A DNA stretch of 12,783 nucleotides from Porphyromonadaceae bacterium UBA4702 (lineage in GTDB: Bacteria > Bacteroidota > Bacteroidia > Bacteroidales > Muribaculaceae), in assembly GCA_002404675.1 (NCBI GenBank), contig DHKE01000058.1, positions 14,842 through 27,624 of the forward strand. Direction: 5' to 3'. The translations under genes and the position numbers were made by a program. Positions 6,685-12,783 of this stretch are shown one piece after another; the first letter of the stretch is position 1; every line of letters begins with the position of its first letter. A model generated the notes under the pieces. The model ran no database searches. It worked only from the letters and a program-made list of their open reading frames with translations, and was not told the DNA's origin.

Positions 6685-9426
6685 ATGCTTATAGTCGAAA
6701 GAAAAGACAGCGGGTATCTGTTCAATGTTGAGTACAATGGTTGCCGATTGCATTTCAAAGAGTGGGATGCAACGGATGCCTGCATCTATTATATGCCGCT
6801 TTCCAACCTTGTTGACAATGGCTGTGCGTCATTTAGCAAAGAAGGATGCTTAGTCCCATTTGACTCACTTCAATATTTGGAAGAGGAAGACCTTCTGTTA
6901 CTGGGCATTCCTCCCCAATACCCGTATGCTATACGATTGAGGAGCGAGGGCGATTTCAGGAGTCCCGGTTTCAAATACCACATAGATTTCATGACGCATT
7001 TCCCTGATGGGGAAATTCTGCCTGCCATAATATTTGGTACGGAAATAAACATCCGAGACGGCAGAAAATTTACACTCTCTCACCAAGAATATGTGTTCCT
7101 GAAGCTGGCATGTCGATATAATGAAGTCGAAGACGAGGTTAAAACCTTCGAGTTCACTCTTCGCAAGTTTGCAGAAATAAAACAAGCCGCTCTCGAAGCT
7201 GAAGTTCACCTTGACCCATACCTTGAAAATGAGGACGTTTTTGTCCCTGACACCATCAGGCTTGATTTAGGCCGCGATGGCGATGCTCTTACTGTCTTGC
7301 CCGCTGTTGATATTGGCGAAAAAGAAAAGTTCTCGAACATCTTTGACCGCCAACGCAAAATCCTTGAAGCCTACCCCATTTCAGATGCAATGGGCAAAAG
7401 AACACGAATTGTCTTGACAGACAAGCAGAAGGAGAACTTGCAGCCGCTCAAAAGTCACAGGTGCAGATACTCCGACCCTAAAGAGATTCAAGAAATCATC
7501 GAGCATCCGACAGAATATTTTGACCCTGACCAGTTTGACATCAGTTCATTCTATAGCGAAAGAGTGATTGACCTCGGGTTTTACAAGCCTAAATTTTACC
7601 CATTCGTATCACCATACAAGTCGGTGTGGATCGCAGGAGCAAATATCGAGCATCCTGCAGACGGCACGTCCAAGATAACTGTCGGAACAGAATCTGAACT
7701 CAATGAACTGGAAAGAGTCATAGGAGAAGCCGTCAGCAAAAACTCAAGCGTATGCATATACAGGAATACGGAATTGGGCATTGACGATGCACGGCTGTTA
7801 GCCGAAATGGCTCGTGCTCAGATTGCCAATCCCCATTCCCCGGTCAAACTCACCGAGGACCCCGATGGCAAAAGAGTCCTTATCATTGAAGAAAATGCCG
7901 AATCAACAGGCTATAAAACAGGAAACCAAGATCTGAGCCAACAGGGCAAATATACATTTTACCCCAATAAAAATCTCCGCAATAACTTTCCGCTAAAAAC
8001 GCATCAGGAAGAGGGTGTGGCGTGGTTACAATACCTTTATGGAGAAAAAGCCCCCGGCGGTTTAATGGCAGATGACATGGGTCTGGGCAAAACATTGCAG
8101 ATTTTATATTTCATTGATTGGCATTCACATACGCATCCGAATCATAAGCCATACCTCATAATCGCACCTGTTTCGCTAATCGAGAATTGGCAAAATGAAT
8201 ATTGCAAATTCTTCAAATCGCCAATGAGAATTTCCGTATTGTCTTCTGGCCGTATTTCTCGAAAGTTTGATCCACAATCCATTGAAACATTAAGGAACTG
8301 CGAAATAATAATGACCAACTACGAAACTGTCCGGAATTGCCAACTGAATTTCTGTGCAGTTGACTTCGACATAATTGTTCTTGACGAGGCTCAAAAAGTC
8401 AAGACTCCAGGGACAATGGTTACAAATGCCGTAAAGGCATTGAAGGGGACATTCCGTATCGCCCTGACAGGCACGCCTGTAGAAAACACCCTGCTTGACC
8501 TATGGTGCATTATGGATTTTTGCGTTCCTGGACTATTAGGCAATGCAAAAGAATTTGCCCAAAAATTCCAAACGCCCCTGCGAAGTCCTGACACTGACCT
8601 AATCTCTTTGGGGAATGAAATCCGTAAGTTTTTGGGCGTATATTTTATCCGCAGGCTGAAATCAGATGTCGCCAATGACTTGCCAGAAAAATTTGAGATC
8701 AAACAACCTGTCGATATGCCAACAGTGCAAGACAAGGCATACCGCCGCGTGGTCAGTTCATATACGTCTGGTGTGCCAGGGCATATGCTTGTCACAATTT
8801 TGGGAATCAGGGAAGTCTCTGAGCATCCGTACCTTCATGACGGCACACTGTCAACACACAGCAGCGAAGAGCTAATACTTAACGCAGCCAGATTGACAGC
8901 TGCTGTTTCATTTCTCGACCAGATCCGGACAAAAAAAGAAAAGGCAATAGTATTTGCCGAGCGGAAGGAGACGCAAAGAATGCTACAGCGAGTTATTCGC
9001 GATAAATATGGCTACACCTCCAAAATAATAAACGGGGACACTGCGGCCACATCATCTGCAAGAAAACAAACACGCCAAGGAGCGATTGACGAGTTCCAAA
9101 GCAAACCTGGATTTGGAGTAATAATCATGTCTCCGGTAGCAGCTGGCATGGGGCTTAATGTAACCGCTGCCAACCATGTGATTCATTACAGCAGGCACTG
9201 GAATCCAGCCAAAGAGAACCAAGCGACAGACCGTGCCTACCGCATGGGTCAAGAAAAAGCTGTGTATGTATATTACCCGATGGCAGTAAGCCCTGATTTC
9301 AAATCTTTTGATGAAACATTGGACGAACTCCTCAGCAGGAAATCGAGCCTTGCGTCTTCAACCATATTCCCAACCGAACGAGTTGAGGTTAAGCCAGAAG
9401 ACTTTGAAAGCCTTCTAAATATCTAA
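6685..9426 (+). CDS. zorD: ZorD, SNF2-family helicase effector of type I Zorya
   Basis: ZorD is the ATP-dependent effector of type I Zorya, reported to attack DNA of invading phage. The 913-residue protein has an N-terminal region of about 430 residues that I cannot assign, followed by a complete SNF2 superfamily 2 helicase core. The core shows LKTHQEEGVAWL (437-448), Walker A DDMGLGKT (463-470), motif Ia LIIAPVSLIENW (491-502), Walker B DEAQ (567-570), motif III TGTP (595-598), a motif V region (about 812-830) and motif VI QATDRAYRMGQ (846-856) with R850 and R853. Only about 55 residues follow motif VI, so no C-terminal nuclease domain is visible. It starts 14 bases after the zorC stop, without overlap, so it is in the same operon but not stop-start coupled. 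A chromatin-remodeler-like or restriction-associated SNF2 protein would be the alternative, but the zorABC context decides it. Confidence 0.92.
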   Translation: MLIVERKDSGYLFNVEYNGCRLHFKEWDATDACIYYMPLSNLVDNGCASFSKEGCLVPFDSLQYLEEEDLLLLGIPPQYPYAIRLRSEGDFRSPGFKYHIDFMTHFPDGEILPAIIFGTEINIRDGRKFTLSHQEYVFLKLACRYNEVEDEVKTFEFTLRKFAEIKQAALEAEVHLDPYLENEDVFVPDTIRLDLGRDGDALTVLPAVDIGEKEKFSNIFDRQRKILEAYPISDAMGKRTRIVLTDKQKENLQPLKSHRCRYSDPKEIQEIIEHPTEYFDPDQFDISSFYSERVIDLGFYKPKFYPFVSPYKSVWIAGANIEHPADGTSKITVGTESELNELERVIGEAVSKNSSVCIYRNTELGIDDARLLAEMARAQIANPHSPVKLTEDPDGKRVLIIEENAESTGYKTGNQDLSQQGKYTFYPNKNLRNNFPLKTHQEEGVAWLQYLYGEKAPGGLMADDMGLGKTLQILYFIDWHSHTHPNHKPYLIIAPVSLIENWQNEYCKFFKSPMRISVLSSGRISRKFDPQSIETLRNCEIIMTNYETVRNCQLNFCAVDFDIIVLDEAQKVKTPGTMVTNAVKALKGTFRIALTGTPVENTLLDLWCIMDFCVPGLLGNAKEFAQKFQTPLRSPDTDLISLGNEIRKFLGVYFIRRLKSDVANDLPEKFEIKQPVDMPTVQDKAYRRVVSSYTSGVPGHMLVTILGIREVSEHPYLHDGTLSTHSSEELILNAARLTAAVSFLDQIRTKKEKAIVFAERKETQRMLQRVIRDKYGYTSKIINGDTAATSSARKQTRQGAIDEFQSKPGFGVIIMSPVAAGMGLNVTAANHVIHYSRHWNPAKENQATDRAYRMGQEKAVYVYYPMAVSPDFKSFDETLDELLSRKSSLASSTIFPTERVEVKPEDFESLLNI

Positions 9427-9530
9427 CCGTCATACACCAGTCAAACAACTACCAAGCGGCACGCGAAACAAATAAGATATGCAAGACCATGCGGCCAATC
9501 GCCCCAAGAAATATGACCTGTCTAGTGCCA

Positions 9531-9556
9531 GCTGCGGCGAGGCTCTTGAAAAATTT
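9531..9556 (+). repeat. 26-bp direct repeat, right copy
   Basis: Identical over 26 bases to 2348-2373, same orientation, about 7.2 kb apart. It lies 104 bases after the zorD stop. Unlike the left copy it is not followed by a TAnnTTTG element at promoter spacing, so it is not a promoter copy. Confidence 0.9.
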
Positions 9557-9603
9557 TTGAATTCGCCGATGCGTTACCCTGTGCCACTTGTTGAAAATCG
9601 CAA

Positions 9604-9629
9604 CTTGCTGAAAGCAAGCGTTTGATTTT
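9604..9629. terminator. Possible bidirectional terminator between zorD and dtd
   Basis: CTTGCT (9604-9609) and AGCAAG (9613-9618) form a 6-bp stem with a GAA loop. It is followed on the plus strand by a modest T-rich stretch (GTTTGATTTT, 9620-9629); read on the minus strand, the stem is followed by TTGCGATTTTC. The position between convergent genes fits a shared terminator, but stem and T-tracts are weak. Confidence 0.4.
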
Positions 9630-9698
9630 GGGTGGCCCGGAACGCATCGAAGTCAGAAATTCTTCCGGATTTTGCTGCGCTCCCGTGTCTCCATGCTG

Positions 9699-10151
9699 TC
9701 AGGCGAGGTCTTTGGTGTCGATGATTATGGTGACGGGGCCGTCGTTGACGAGTTCTACCTGCATGTCCGCGCCGAAGCGGCCGCGCTTGACGGGCTTGCC
9801 GACGGCCTCTTCCATCAGTCGGCAAAACTCCTCGTAGCCGGGTATTGCGGTGTCATGCCCTGCAGCGGCTATGTATGACGGGCGGTTGCCTTTGCGCACA
9901 TTGGCGGCGAGGGTGAACTGGCTGACGGCGAGCACTTCGCCGCCCACGTCACTGACGCTGCGGTTCATCACGCCGCTGTCGTCGTCAAATATGCGCAGCC
10001 GCGAGCATTTCCCCGCCATTTTCTCGATGTCGGCGCGGGTGTCGCCTTCGACTATGCACACGAGTATCAGCAGCCCGTGCCCGATTTCTGATATTTTCTC
10101 GCCGTCGATAGTGACGGAGGCGCGTGATACGCGCTGCAGTACACATTTCAT
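9699..10151 (-). CDS. dtd: D-aminoacyl-tRNA deacylase Dtd
   Basis: Dtd hydrolyses D-amino acids (and glycine on mischarged tRNA) from tRNA, as a proofreading step that keeps them out of proteins. The 150-residue protein is full length. It begins MKCVLQRVSRASV and carries both active-site signatures: SQFTLAA (77-83) and NDGPVT (136-141), whose Gly-Pro forms the cross-subunit chiral filter of the dimer. ATG is at 10149-10151 and TGA at 9699-9701 on the plus strand. It is the last gene of a minus-strand operon, 7 bases after ldcA, and is GC-rich like the other core genes. Its 3' end faces the zor insert. Identification is secure. Confidence 0.97.
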   Translation of the reverse strand: MKCVLQRVSRASVTIDGEKISEIGHGLLILVCIVEGDTRADIEKMAGKCSRLRIFDDDSGVMNRSVSDVGGEVLAVSQFTLAANVRKGNRPSYIAAAGHDTAIPGYEEFCRLMEEAVGKPVKRGRFGADMQVELVNDGPVTIIIDTKDLA

Positions 10152-10158
10152 GGTCGTG

Positions 10159-11085
10159 TCAAGCGTAAATGGTCAGTTTCACTTCCGCGCTGCCTACGTC
10201 GAGGCGGCACTGCGCCCCTTCCACGAGGGCGGCATTGATGTCTGTATGCCCCACTGGAAAGCCGAAGGACACCGGTATGTCGATGCCCCGGCGCGTCAGC
10301 AGCCGGTCTATCATCTCCTCCATGCTGCTGTGGTTCTTGTCGGGGGTGTATTCTGTGAACGCCCCCACTATAAGGCCGGCGGCGCGTTGCAGCGAGCCGG
10401 AGAGTGCGAGGCGTGTGAGCATACGCTCCACGGCGTACACCTTTTCGGCGATGTCCTCGATGAACAGCACTGTCGGTGTGCCGCTGCTGACGTGCAGAAT
10501 GTCATACGGTGTGTCTGCCAGTCCGTTCAGCACCGCAAGGTTGCCGCCGCGCAGCTGCCCGTCGGCAGCCCCCAGCCGGTTGAGCGGGTGCGCCGCGCAG
10601 GTATATGAGATGTCTGCCGTTGTGGTCAGCGCGTTGAGCAATGCGCGGGTATAGGCATTGTCTGCGCCGAGTGTCGTCAGGTGCTTTGCCATGGGGGCGT
10701 GCAGCGACATTGCCCCCGCGTGCAGCATCATGGCATGCAACGCACTAACGTCGGAGAAGCCGATTACCCATTTCGGGTCGGCGGCGAGCATCTGCGGCGG
10801 AATGCTATCTATCAGGTGTACGCAGCCGTAGCCGCCTCGTGTGCAGAGTATGGCACGCACCTGCGGGTCGAGGTATGCCTCGGTGAAGTCGGCGAGGCGG
10901 TCTGCTGCCGTTGCGGCGAATGTGCCGTCTGCCGGCCCTTTGGCGTGCGGCATGACGCGCACGCGGTAGCCCGCGCCCTTGAGCAGCCGTGCCGCGCCGT
11001 CGATGTATTCCTCGCGGACAGTCGTCGCCGGCGAGATTATGGCTATGGTGTCGCCCGGCCGCAGCGGTCTGGGACGCATCATCAT
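10159..11085 (-). CDS. ldcA: LD-carboxypeptidase, peptidase family S66 (LdcA type)
   Basis: S66 peptidases cleave the L,D-bond of muropeptide tetrapeptides, releasing D-alanine during peptidoglycan recycling in the cytosol. The 308-residue protein matches the family length and has no signal peptide. It starts with PLRPGDTIAIISPA, contains TRGGYGCVHLID (82-93), and has the nucleophile elbow GFSDVSALH (109-117) with Ser111. Glu210 (LFIEDIAE) and His280 (GFPVGHTD) complete the Ser-Glu-His triad. Three in-frame ATGs stand at the start; the first (11083-11085) overlaps the upstream radical SAM stop as ATGA, so it is chosen, but any of the three could be used. It lies in the same operon as dtd. The family call is firm; the exact substrate is inferred, and some S66 members process other peptides. 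Confidence 0.92.
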   Translation of the reverse strand: MMMRPRPLRPGDTIAIISPATTVREEYIDGAARLLKGAGYRVRVMPHAKGPADGTFAATAADRLADFTEAYLDPQVRAILCTRGGYGCVHLIDSIPPQMLAADPKWVIGFSDVSALHAMMLHAGAMSLHAPMAKHLTTLGADNAYTRALLNALTTTADISYTCAAHPLNRLGAADGQLRGGNLAVLNGLADTPYDILHVSSGTPTVLFIEDIAEKVYAVERMLTRLALSGSLQRAAGLIVGAFTEYTPDKNHSSMEEMIDRLLTRRGIDIPVSFGFPVGHTDINAALVEGAQCRLDVGSAEVKLTIYA

Positions 11086-11867
11086 GACACAGCCACCGTT
11101 ATGCCGGCGCGGCGTATGCGGTCGGCTATCCGTTCCAGCTCGTCATGCTCCACCTTGACCAGGTTCTCCTCTGGCGTGGAGCGGTCGAGGCTGTAGAGCA
11201 TCACCTCGCGAGGCTTGATGCGCTGGTATGCCTCGATGAGCGCGTCGATTTCGGCATCGGTGGTGTTGTCCACGGCCTTGCCGTTGTGCTTGCCGCGCAG
11301 CATCATCGTCTGTATGATGCCCGTGCCGGCAAACCGGCACAGCCCCTCTACCGCCTTGGCGACTGTGAAGCTGCGCTCCGTGGGGTTGTCTATCAGCCGC
11401 ATCGTCTCCTCAACGGCCGAGTCGAGCTTGAGAATGTTGTTGTCCACCTTGTCGAGGGCGGATGCCACTGCGGGGGTGAAGATGCGCGTAGAGTTGGTCA
11501 GCACAGACACTTTTGCCTCGGGGTAGAACTCGTCGCGCAGGGCGATGACTGTATCAACGATAGCAGGGAAGTCCGGGTTTATGGTCGGCTCGCCGTTGCC
11601 GGAGAATGTTATCACGTCCAGCTTCATGCCGGCGGCGTGCATCTCCGCGAGCTTGCGCCGCAGGTCGTCCTCCAGCTTCTCGCGTGTGGCTAGGCCTGTG
11701 GTGCCTGTGCCCTGACGGTTGTAGCCGGCTTCGCAATAAATGCAGTCAAACGTGCACACCTTGCCGTCGTCCGGGGCGAGGTTTATCCCCAGCGACGTGC
11801 CGAGGCGGCGGCTGTGTATCGGCCCGAAGACCGTGGAATGGAACAATACTGTCTGGTTTTCTGCCAT
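11082..11867 (-). CDS. Radical SAM protein of unknown substrate (resembles COG0731)
   Basis: This 261-residue protein has the radical SAM cluster-binding motif CTFDCIYC, with Cys38, Cys42 and Cys45 binding a 4Fe-4S cluster that cleaves S-adenosylmethionine. TFSGNGEPT (87-95) follows as the SAM-contacting strand. The start VFGPIHSRRLGTSLGINL (13-30) is the conserved N-terminal segment of a widespread bacterial group related to the archaeal wyosine-synthesis enzyme TYW1 (COG0731). Bacterial members mostly have no demonstrated substrate, so none is assigned. It is the first gene of the operon with ldcA and dtd, with a 4-base ATGA overlap with ldcA. A -7 element lies about 17 bases upstream of the ATG. 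Superfamily is certain; reaction unknown. Confidence 0.9.
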   Translation of the reverse strand: MAENQTVLFHSTVFGPIHSRRLGTSLGINLAPDDGKVCTFDCIYCEAGYNRQGTGTTGLATREKLEDDLRRKLAEMHAAGMKLDVITFSGNGEPTINPDFPAIVDTVIALRDEFYPEAKVSVLTNSTRIFTPAVASALDKVDNNILKLDSAVEETMRLIDNPTERSFTVAKAVEGLCRFAGTGIIQTMMLRGKHNGKAVDNTTDAEIDALIEAYQRIKPREVMLYSLDRSTPEENLVKVEHDELERIADRIRRAGITVAVS

Positions 11868-11883
11868 GGTGTCCTATTTTTCT

Positions 11884-11892
11884 GCAAATATA
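11884..11892 (-). promoter_or_regulatory. -7 element of the radical SAM-ldcA-dtd operon
   Basis: On the minus strand this reads TATATTTGC, a full match to TAnnTTTGC. No TTTG is found 19-21 bases upstream, so only the -7 half is supported. The inferred transcript would have a very short leader (about 10 bases) before the ATG at 11867. Confidence 0.5.
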
Positions 11893-11944
11893 ACGCTTTT
11901 CCCGCTTTTCTGGGCATGATACAGCCAAACTGCCGTCAAGGTCG

Positions 11945-11964
11945 GGACACGCCGTGCCGTGTCC
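11945..11964. repeat. Inverted repeat GGACACG...CGTGTCC, copy 1
   Basis: Perfect 7-bp arms (11945-11951 and 11958-11964) surround the 6-base loop CCGTGC. A second related hairpin lies 66 bases to the right. No T-tract follows, so a terminator is unlikely. It may be a dispersed palindromic (REP-like) repeat or a protein-binding site. Confidence 0.55.
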
Positions 11965-12010
11965 GAAAGGCGACGAATGCGTATGTTGTTGAAATGCAAT
12001 GAGTTTGAGC

Positions 12011-12031
12011 GGACACTTCCGCGCCGTGTCC
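12011..12031. repeat. Inverted repeat GGACAC...GTGTCC, copy 2
   Basis: Perfect 6-bp arms (12011-12016 and 12026-12031) with a 9-base loop ending GCGCC. It shares the arms and the GCC before the right arm with copy 1, in an otherwise different context. The left arm of this copy can also pair with the right arm of copy 1 (GTGTCCG 11959-11965 with CGGACAC 12010-12016). Confidence 0.5.
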
Positions 12032-12094
12032 CTACTGCACTGCAAACTTTTGGCGGCAGCGGCAAATCTGTTAATGATAATTATGCACGGCGGA

Positions 12095-12127
12095 TTAGGC
12101 AGGTCGCCGATTTGTGATTAACTTTGC
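12095..12127 (+). promoter_or_regulatory. Promoter of recA
   Basis: The -7 element TAACTTTGC (12119-12127) matches TAnnTTTGC. Twenty bases upstream is TTAG (12095-12098), a one-mismatch match to the -33 TTTG. The inferred start near 12132-12136 leaves a leader of about 70 bases before the recA ATG. Confidence 0.65.
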
Positions 12128-12161
12128 ATTGCAAGTGCGGGCCGCTTGCTCTCAATGCAAA
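12123..12161 (+). promoter_or_regulatory. Long inverted repeat overlapping the recA promoter
   Basis: TTTGCATTG (12123-12131) and CAATGCAAA (12153-12161) are perfect 9-bp arms. An inner CAAG/CTTG pair (12132-12135 with 12145-12148) extends the structure. Because the left arm contains the TTTGC of the -7 element, most of that arm would not be transcribed. The dyad is therefore more likely a DNA site, such as an operator, than an RNA hairpin, although the inner stem could form in the leader. Confidence 0.45.
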
Positions 12162-12203
12162 ACAACATAACATATCAACGCGAAACAAACAACGGACAAT
12201 ATT

Positions 12204-12783
12204 ATGGCAAAGAAAAAAACAGGAACCGCCTCCTCGGCGCGGATAAGCGACACTTCCGAGAAGCTGAAAGCTCTCGACATGGCTATGGCACATCTGGAAA
12301 AGGATTTCGGCAAAGGCTCGATAATGCGCCTCGGCGACGACTCGGTCCAGGATGTCGAGGTCATCTCTACCGGCTCTATCGGACTTGACTACGCCCTCGG
12401 CGTGGGCGGTCTGCCGCGCGGGCGTGTCACAGAGATATACGGCCCCGAATCTTCAGGCAAGACCACCCTTGCGATACATGTGATTGCCGAGGCGCAGAAG
12501 CAGGGCGGCATCTGCGCAATCATCGATGCCGAGCACGCTTTCGACCGTTTCTATGCCGAAAAACTGGGCGTGGATGTCAACAACCTCTGGATAGCGCAGC
12601 CCGACAACGGCGAGCAGGCTCTCGACATCGCTGAGCAGCTCATCAATTCCGGCGCGATTGACGTGCTTGTAGTTGACTCTGTGGCGGCACTTACGCCCAA
12701 GGCGGAAATCGAGGGCGAAATGGGCGACAAGAACGTCGGTCTGCACGCCCGCCTCATGTCGCAGGCCATGCGCAAGCTCACCG
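12204..12783 (+). CDS. recA: Recombinase RecA, 5' part (3' end outside the window)
   Basis: RecA forms ATP-dependent filaments on single-stranded DNA for homologous recombination and the SOS response. The 193 residues present include Walker [10 protein letters not shown] (80-88), the catalytic glutamate in IIDAEHAFD (E110) and Walker [11 protein letters not shown] (154-163), followed by the start of loop L1 (EIEGEMGD, 168-175). The Walker A position is about 14 residues later than in E. coli RecA, reflecting a Lys-rich N-terminal extension (MAKKKTG...). The ATG at 12204 follows an A-rich leader with no Shine-Dalgarno sequence. The frame is open to the window end at 12783, roughly 55-60% of the gene. 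Transcription is divergent from the radical SAM operon. Identification is secure. Confidence 0.98.
   Translation, partial: MAKKKTGTASSARISDTSEKLKALDMAMAHLEKDFGKGSIMRLGDDSVQDVEVISTGSIGLDYALGVGGLPRGRVTEIYGPESSGKTTLAIHVIAEAQKQGGICAIIDAEHAFDRFYAEKLGVDVNNLWIAQPDNGEQALDIAEQLINSGAIDVLVVDSVAALTPKAEIEGEMGDKNVGLHARLMSQAMRKLT

Larger units (their letters stand above)
2348..9556 (+). other. Candidate defence island: type I Zorya operon bounded by direct repeats
   Basis: The segment between the two copies of a 26-bp direct repeat contains exactly one transcription unit, zorABCD, plus its promoter. Its sequence is visibly richer in A+T than era-der to the left and the dtd operon and recA to the right, which suggests horizontal acquisition. 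No integrase, transposase, recombinase or tRNA gene is seen within it or next to it, so the repeats could be integration scars or two copies of a dispersed intergenic repeat between which the cargo was captured by homologous recombination. The boundary call is inference; the repeat and the gene content are seen directly. Confidence 0.6.
9427..9698. other. zorD-dtd convergent intergenic region, boundary of the insert
   Basis: No gene is supported in these 272 bases. They hold about 100 bases of AT-rich sequence after zorD, the right direct repeat (9531-9556), the stretch 9571-9587 that resembles 2304-2320, an imperfect 11-bp direct repeat (ACTTGTTGAAA at 9586-9596 and ACTTGCTGAAA at 9603-9613), a small hairpin at 9604-9618, and GC-richer sequence leading to the dtd stop. 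Short open frames here are not convincing. Confidence 0.6.
11868..12203. other. Divergent intergenic region between the radical SAM gene and recA
   Basis: No gene is supported in these 336 bases. From left to right they hold the minus-strand -7 element (11884-11892), two related GGACAC...GTGTCC inverted repeats (11945-11964 and 12011-12031), an AT-rich stretch (about 12060-12090), the recA promoter (12095-12127), a long inverted repeat overlapping it (12123-12161), and the A-rich recA leader. Short open frames here are not convincing. Confidence 0.6.

Noticed and set aside
2348..9556. Insertion sequence or prophage
   Set aside because: No transposase, integrase or phage structural gene is present, and the boundaries are 26-bp direct rather than terminal inverted repeats.
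9531..9587. Promoter at the right direct repeat
   Set aside because: A TTTG is present at 9556-9559, but no TAnnTTTG follows at 19-21 bases and no plus-strand gene lies downstream.
9574..9825. Minus-strand open frame overlapping the 3' end of dtd
   Set aside because: It overlaps dtd in another frame and covers repeat-like intergenic sequence; no start context or motif supports it.
1..12783. CRISPR array, tRNA or rRNA genes
   Set aside because: No regularly spaced repeats, no tRNA cloverleaf and no rRNA-like conserved stretches were seen on either strand.

Overview
The window looks like a chromosomal segment of a Bacteroidales bacterium (phylum Bacteroidota). The evidence is the promoter style: the Bacteroidota -7 element TAnnTTTG occurs three times in promoter position, no Shine-Dalgarno sequence precedes any start, and the housekeeping proteins have a Bacteroidota flavour (for example, a RecA with about 14 extra N-terminal residues relative to E. 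coli). A family-level guess such as Muribaculaceae would be inference only.

Layout. (1) Bases 1-2186, plus strand: the 3' part of era and all of der, two GTPases of ribosome assembly, followed by a likely intrinsic terminator at 2221-2255. (2) Bases 2348-9556: a visibly more AT-rich insert carrying four plus-strand genes in one tight operon, identified as a type I Zorya anti-phage system (zorA, zorB, zorC, zorD). It has its own Bacteroidota-type promoter at 2371-2403 and is bracketed by an exact 26-bp direct repeat at 2348-2373 and 9531-9556. No integrase, transposase or regulator gene is seen inside it. (3) Bases 9699-11867, minus strand: a three-gene operon, radical SAM protein -> LD-carboxypeptidase (ldcA type) -> D-aminoacyl-tRNA deacylase (dtd). 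(4) Bases 11868-12203: a divergent intergenic region with promoters and inverted repeats. (5) Bases 12204-12783, plus strand: the 5' part of recA.

How the genes work together. By family knowledge, ZorA and ZorB form an ion-driven inner-membrane motor related to MotAB, with a ZorB peptidoglycan-binding domain outside and a long ZorA tail in the cytosol. ZorC and ZorD are the cytosolic effectors that act on invading DNA. The genes around the insert are ordinary core functions. The insert sits exactly where two core transcription units (der and the dtd operon) converge, a position where cargo can be gained without breaking a gene.

The defence system belongs to a described family. What is worth a second look is the repeat-bounded insertion, the promoter that starts at the end of the left repeat, the dyads in the zor and recA promoters, a Cys/His cluster in ZorC, and a ZorD with no visible nuclease domain after its helicase core.
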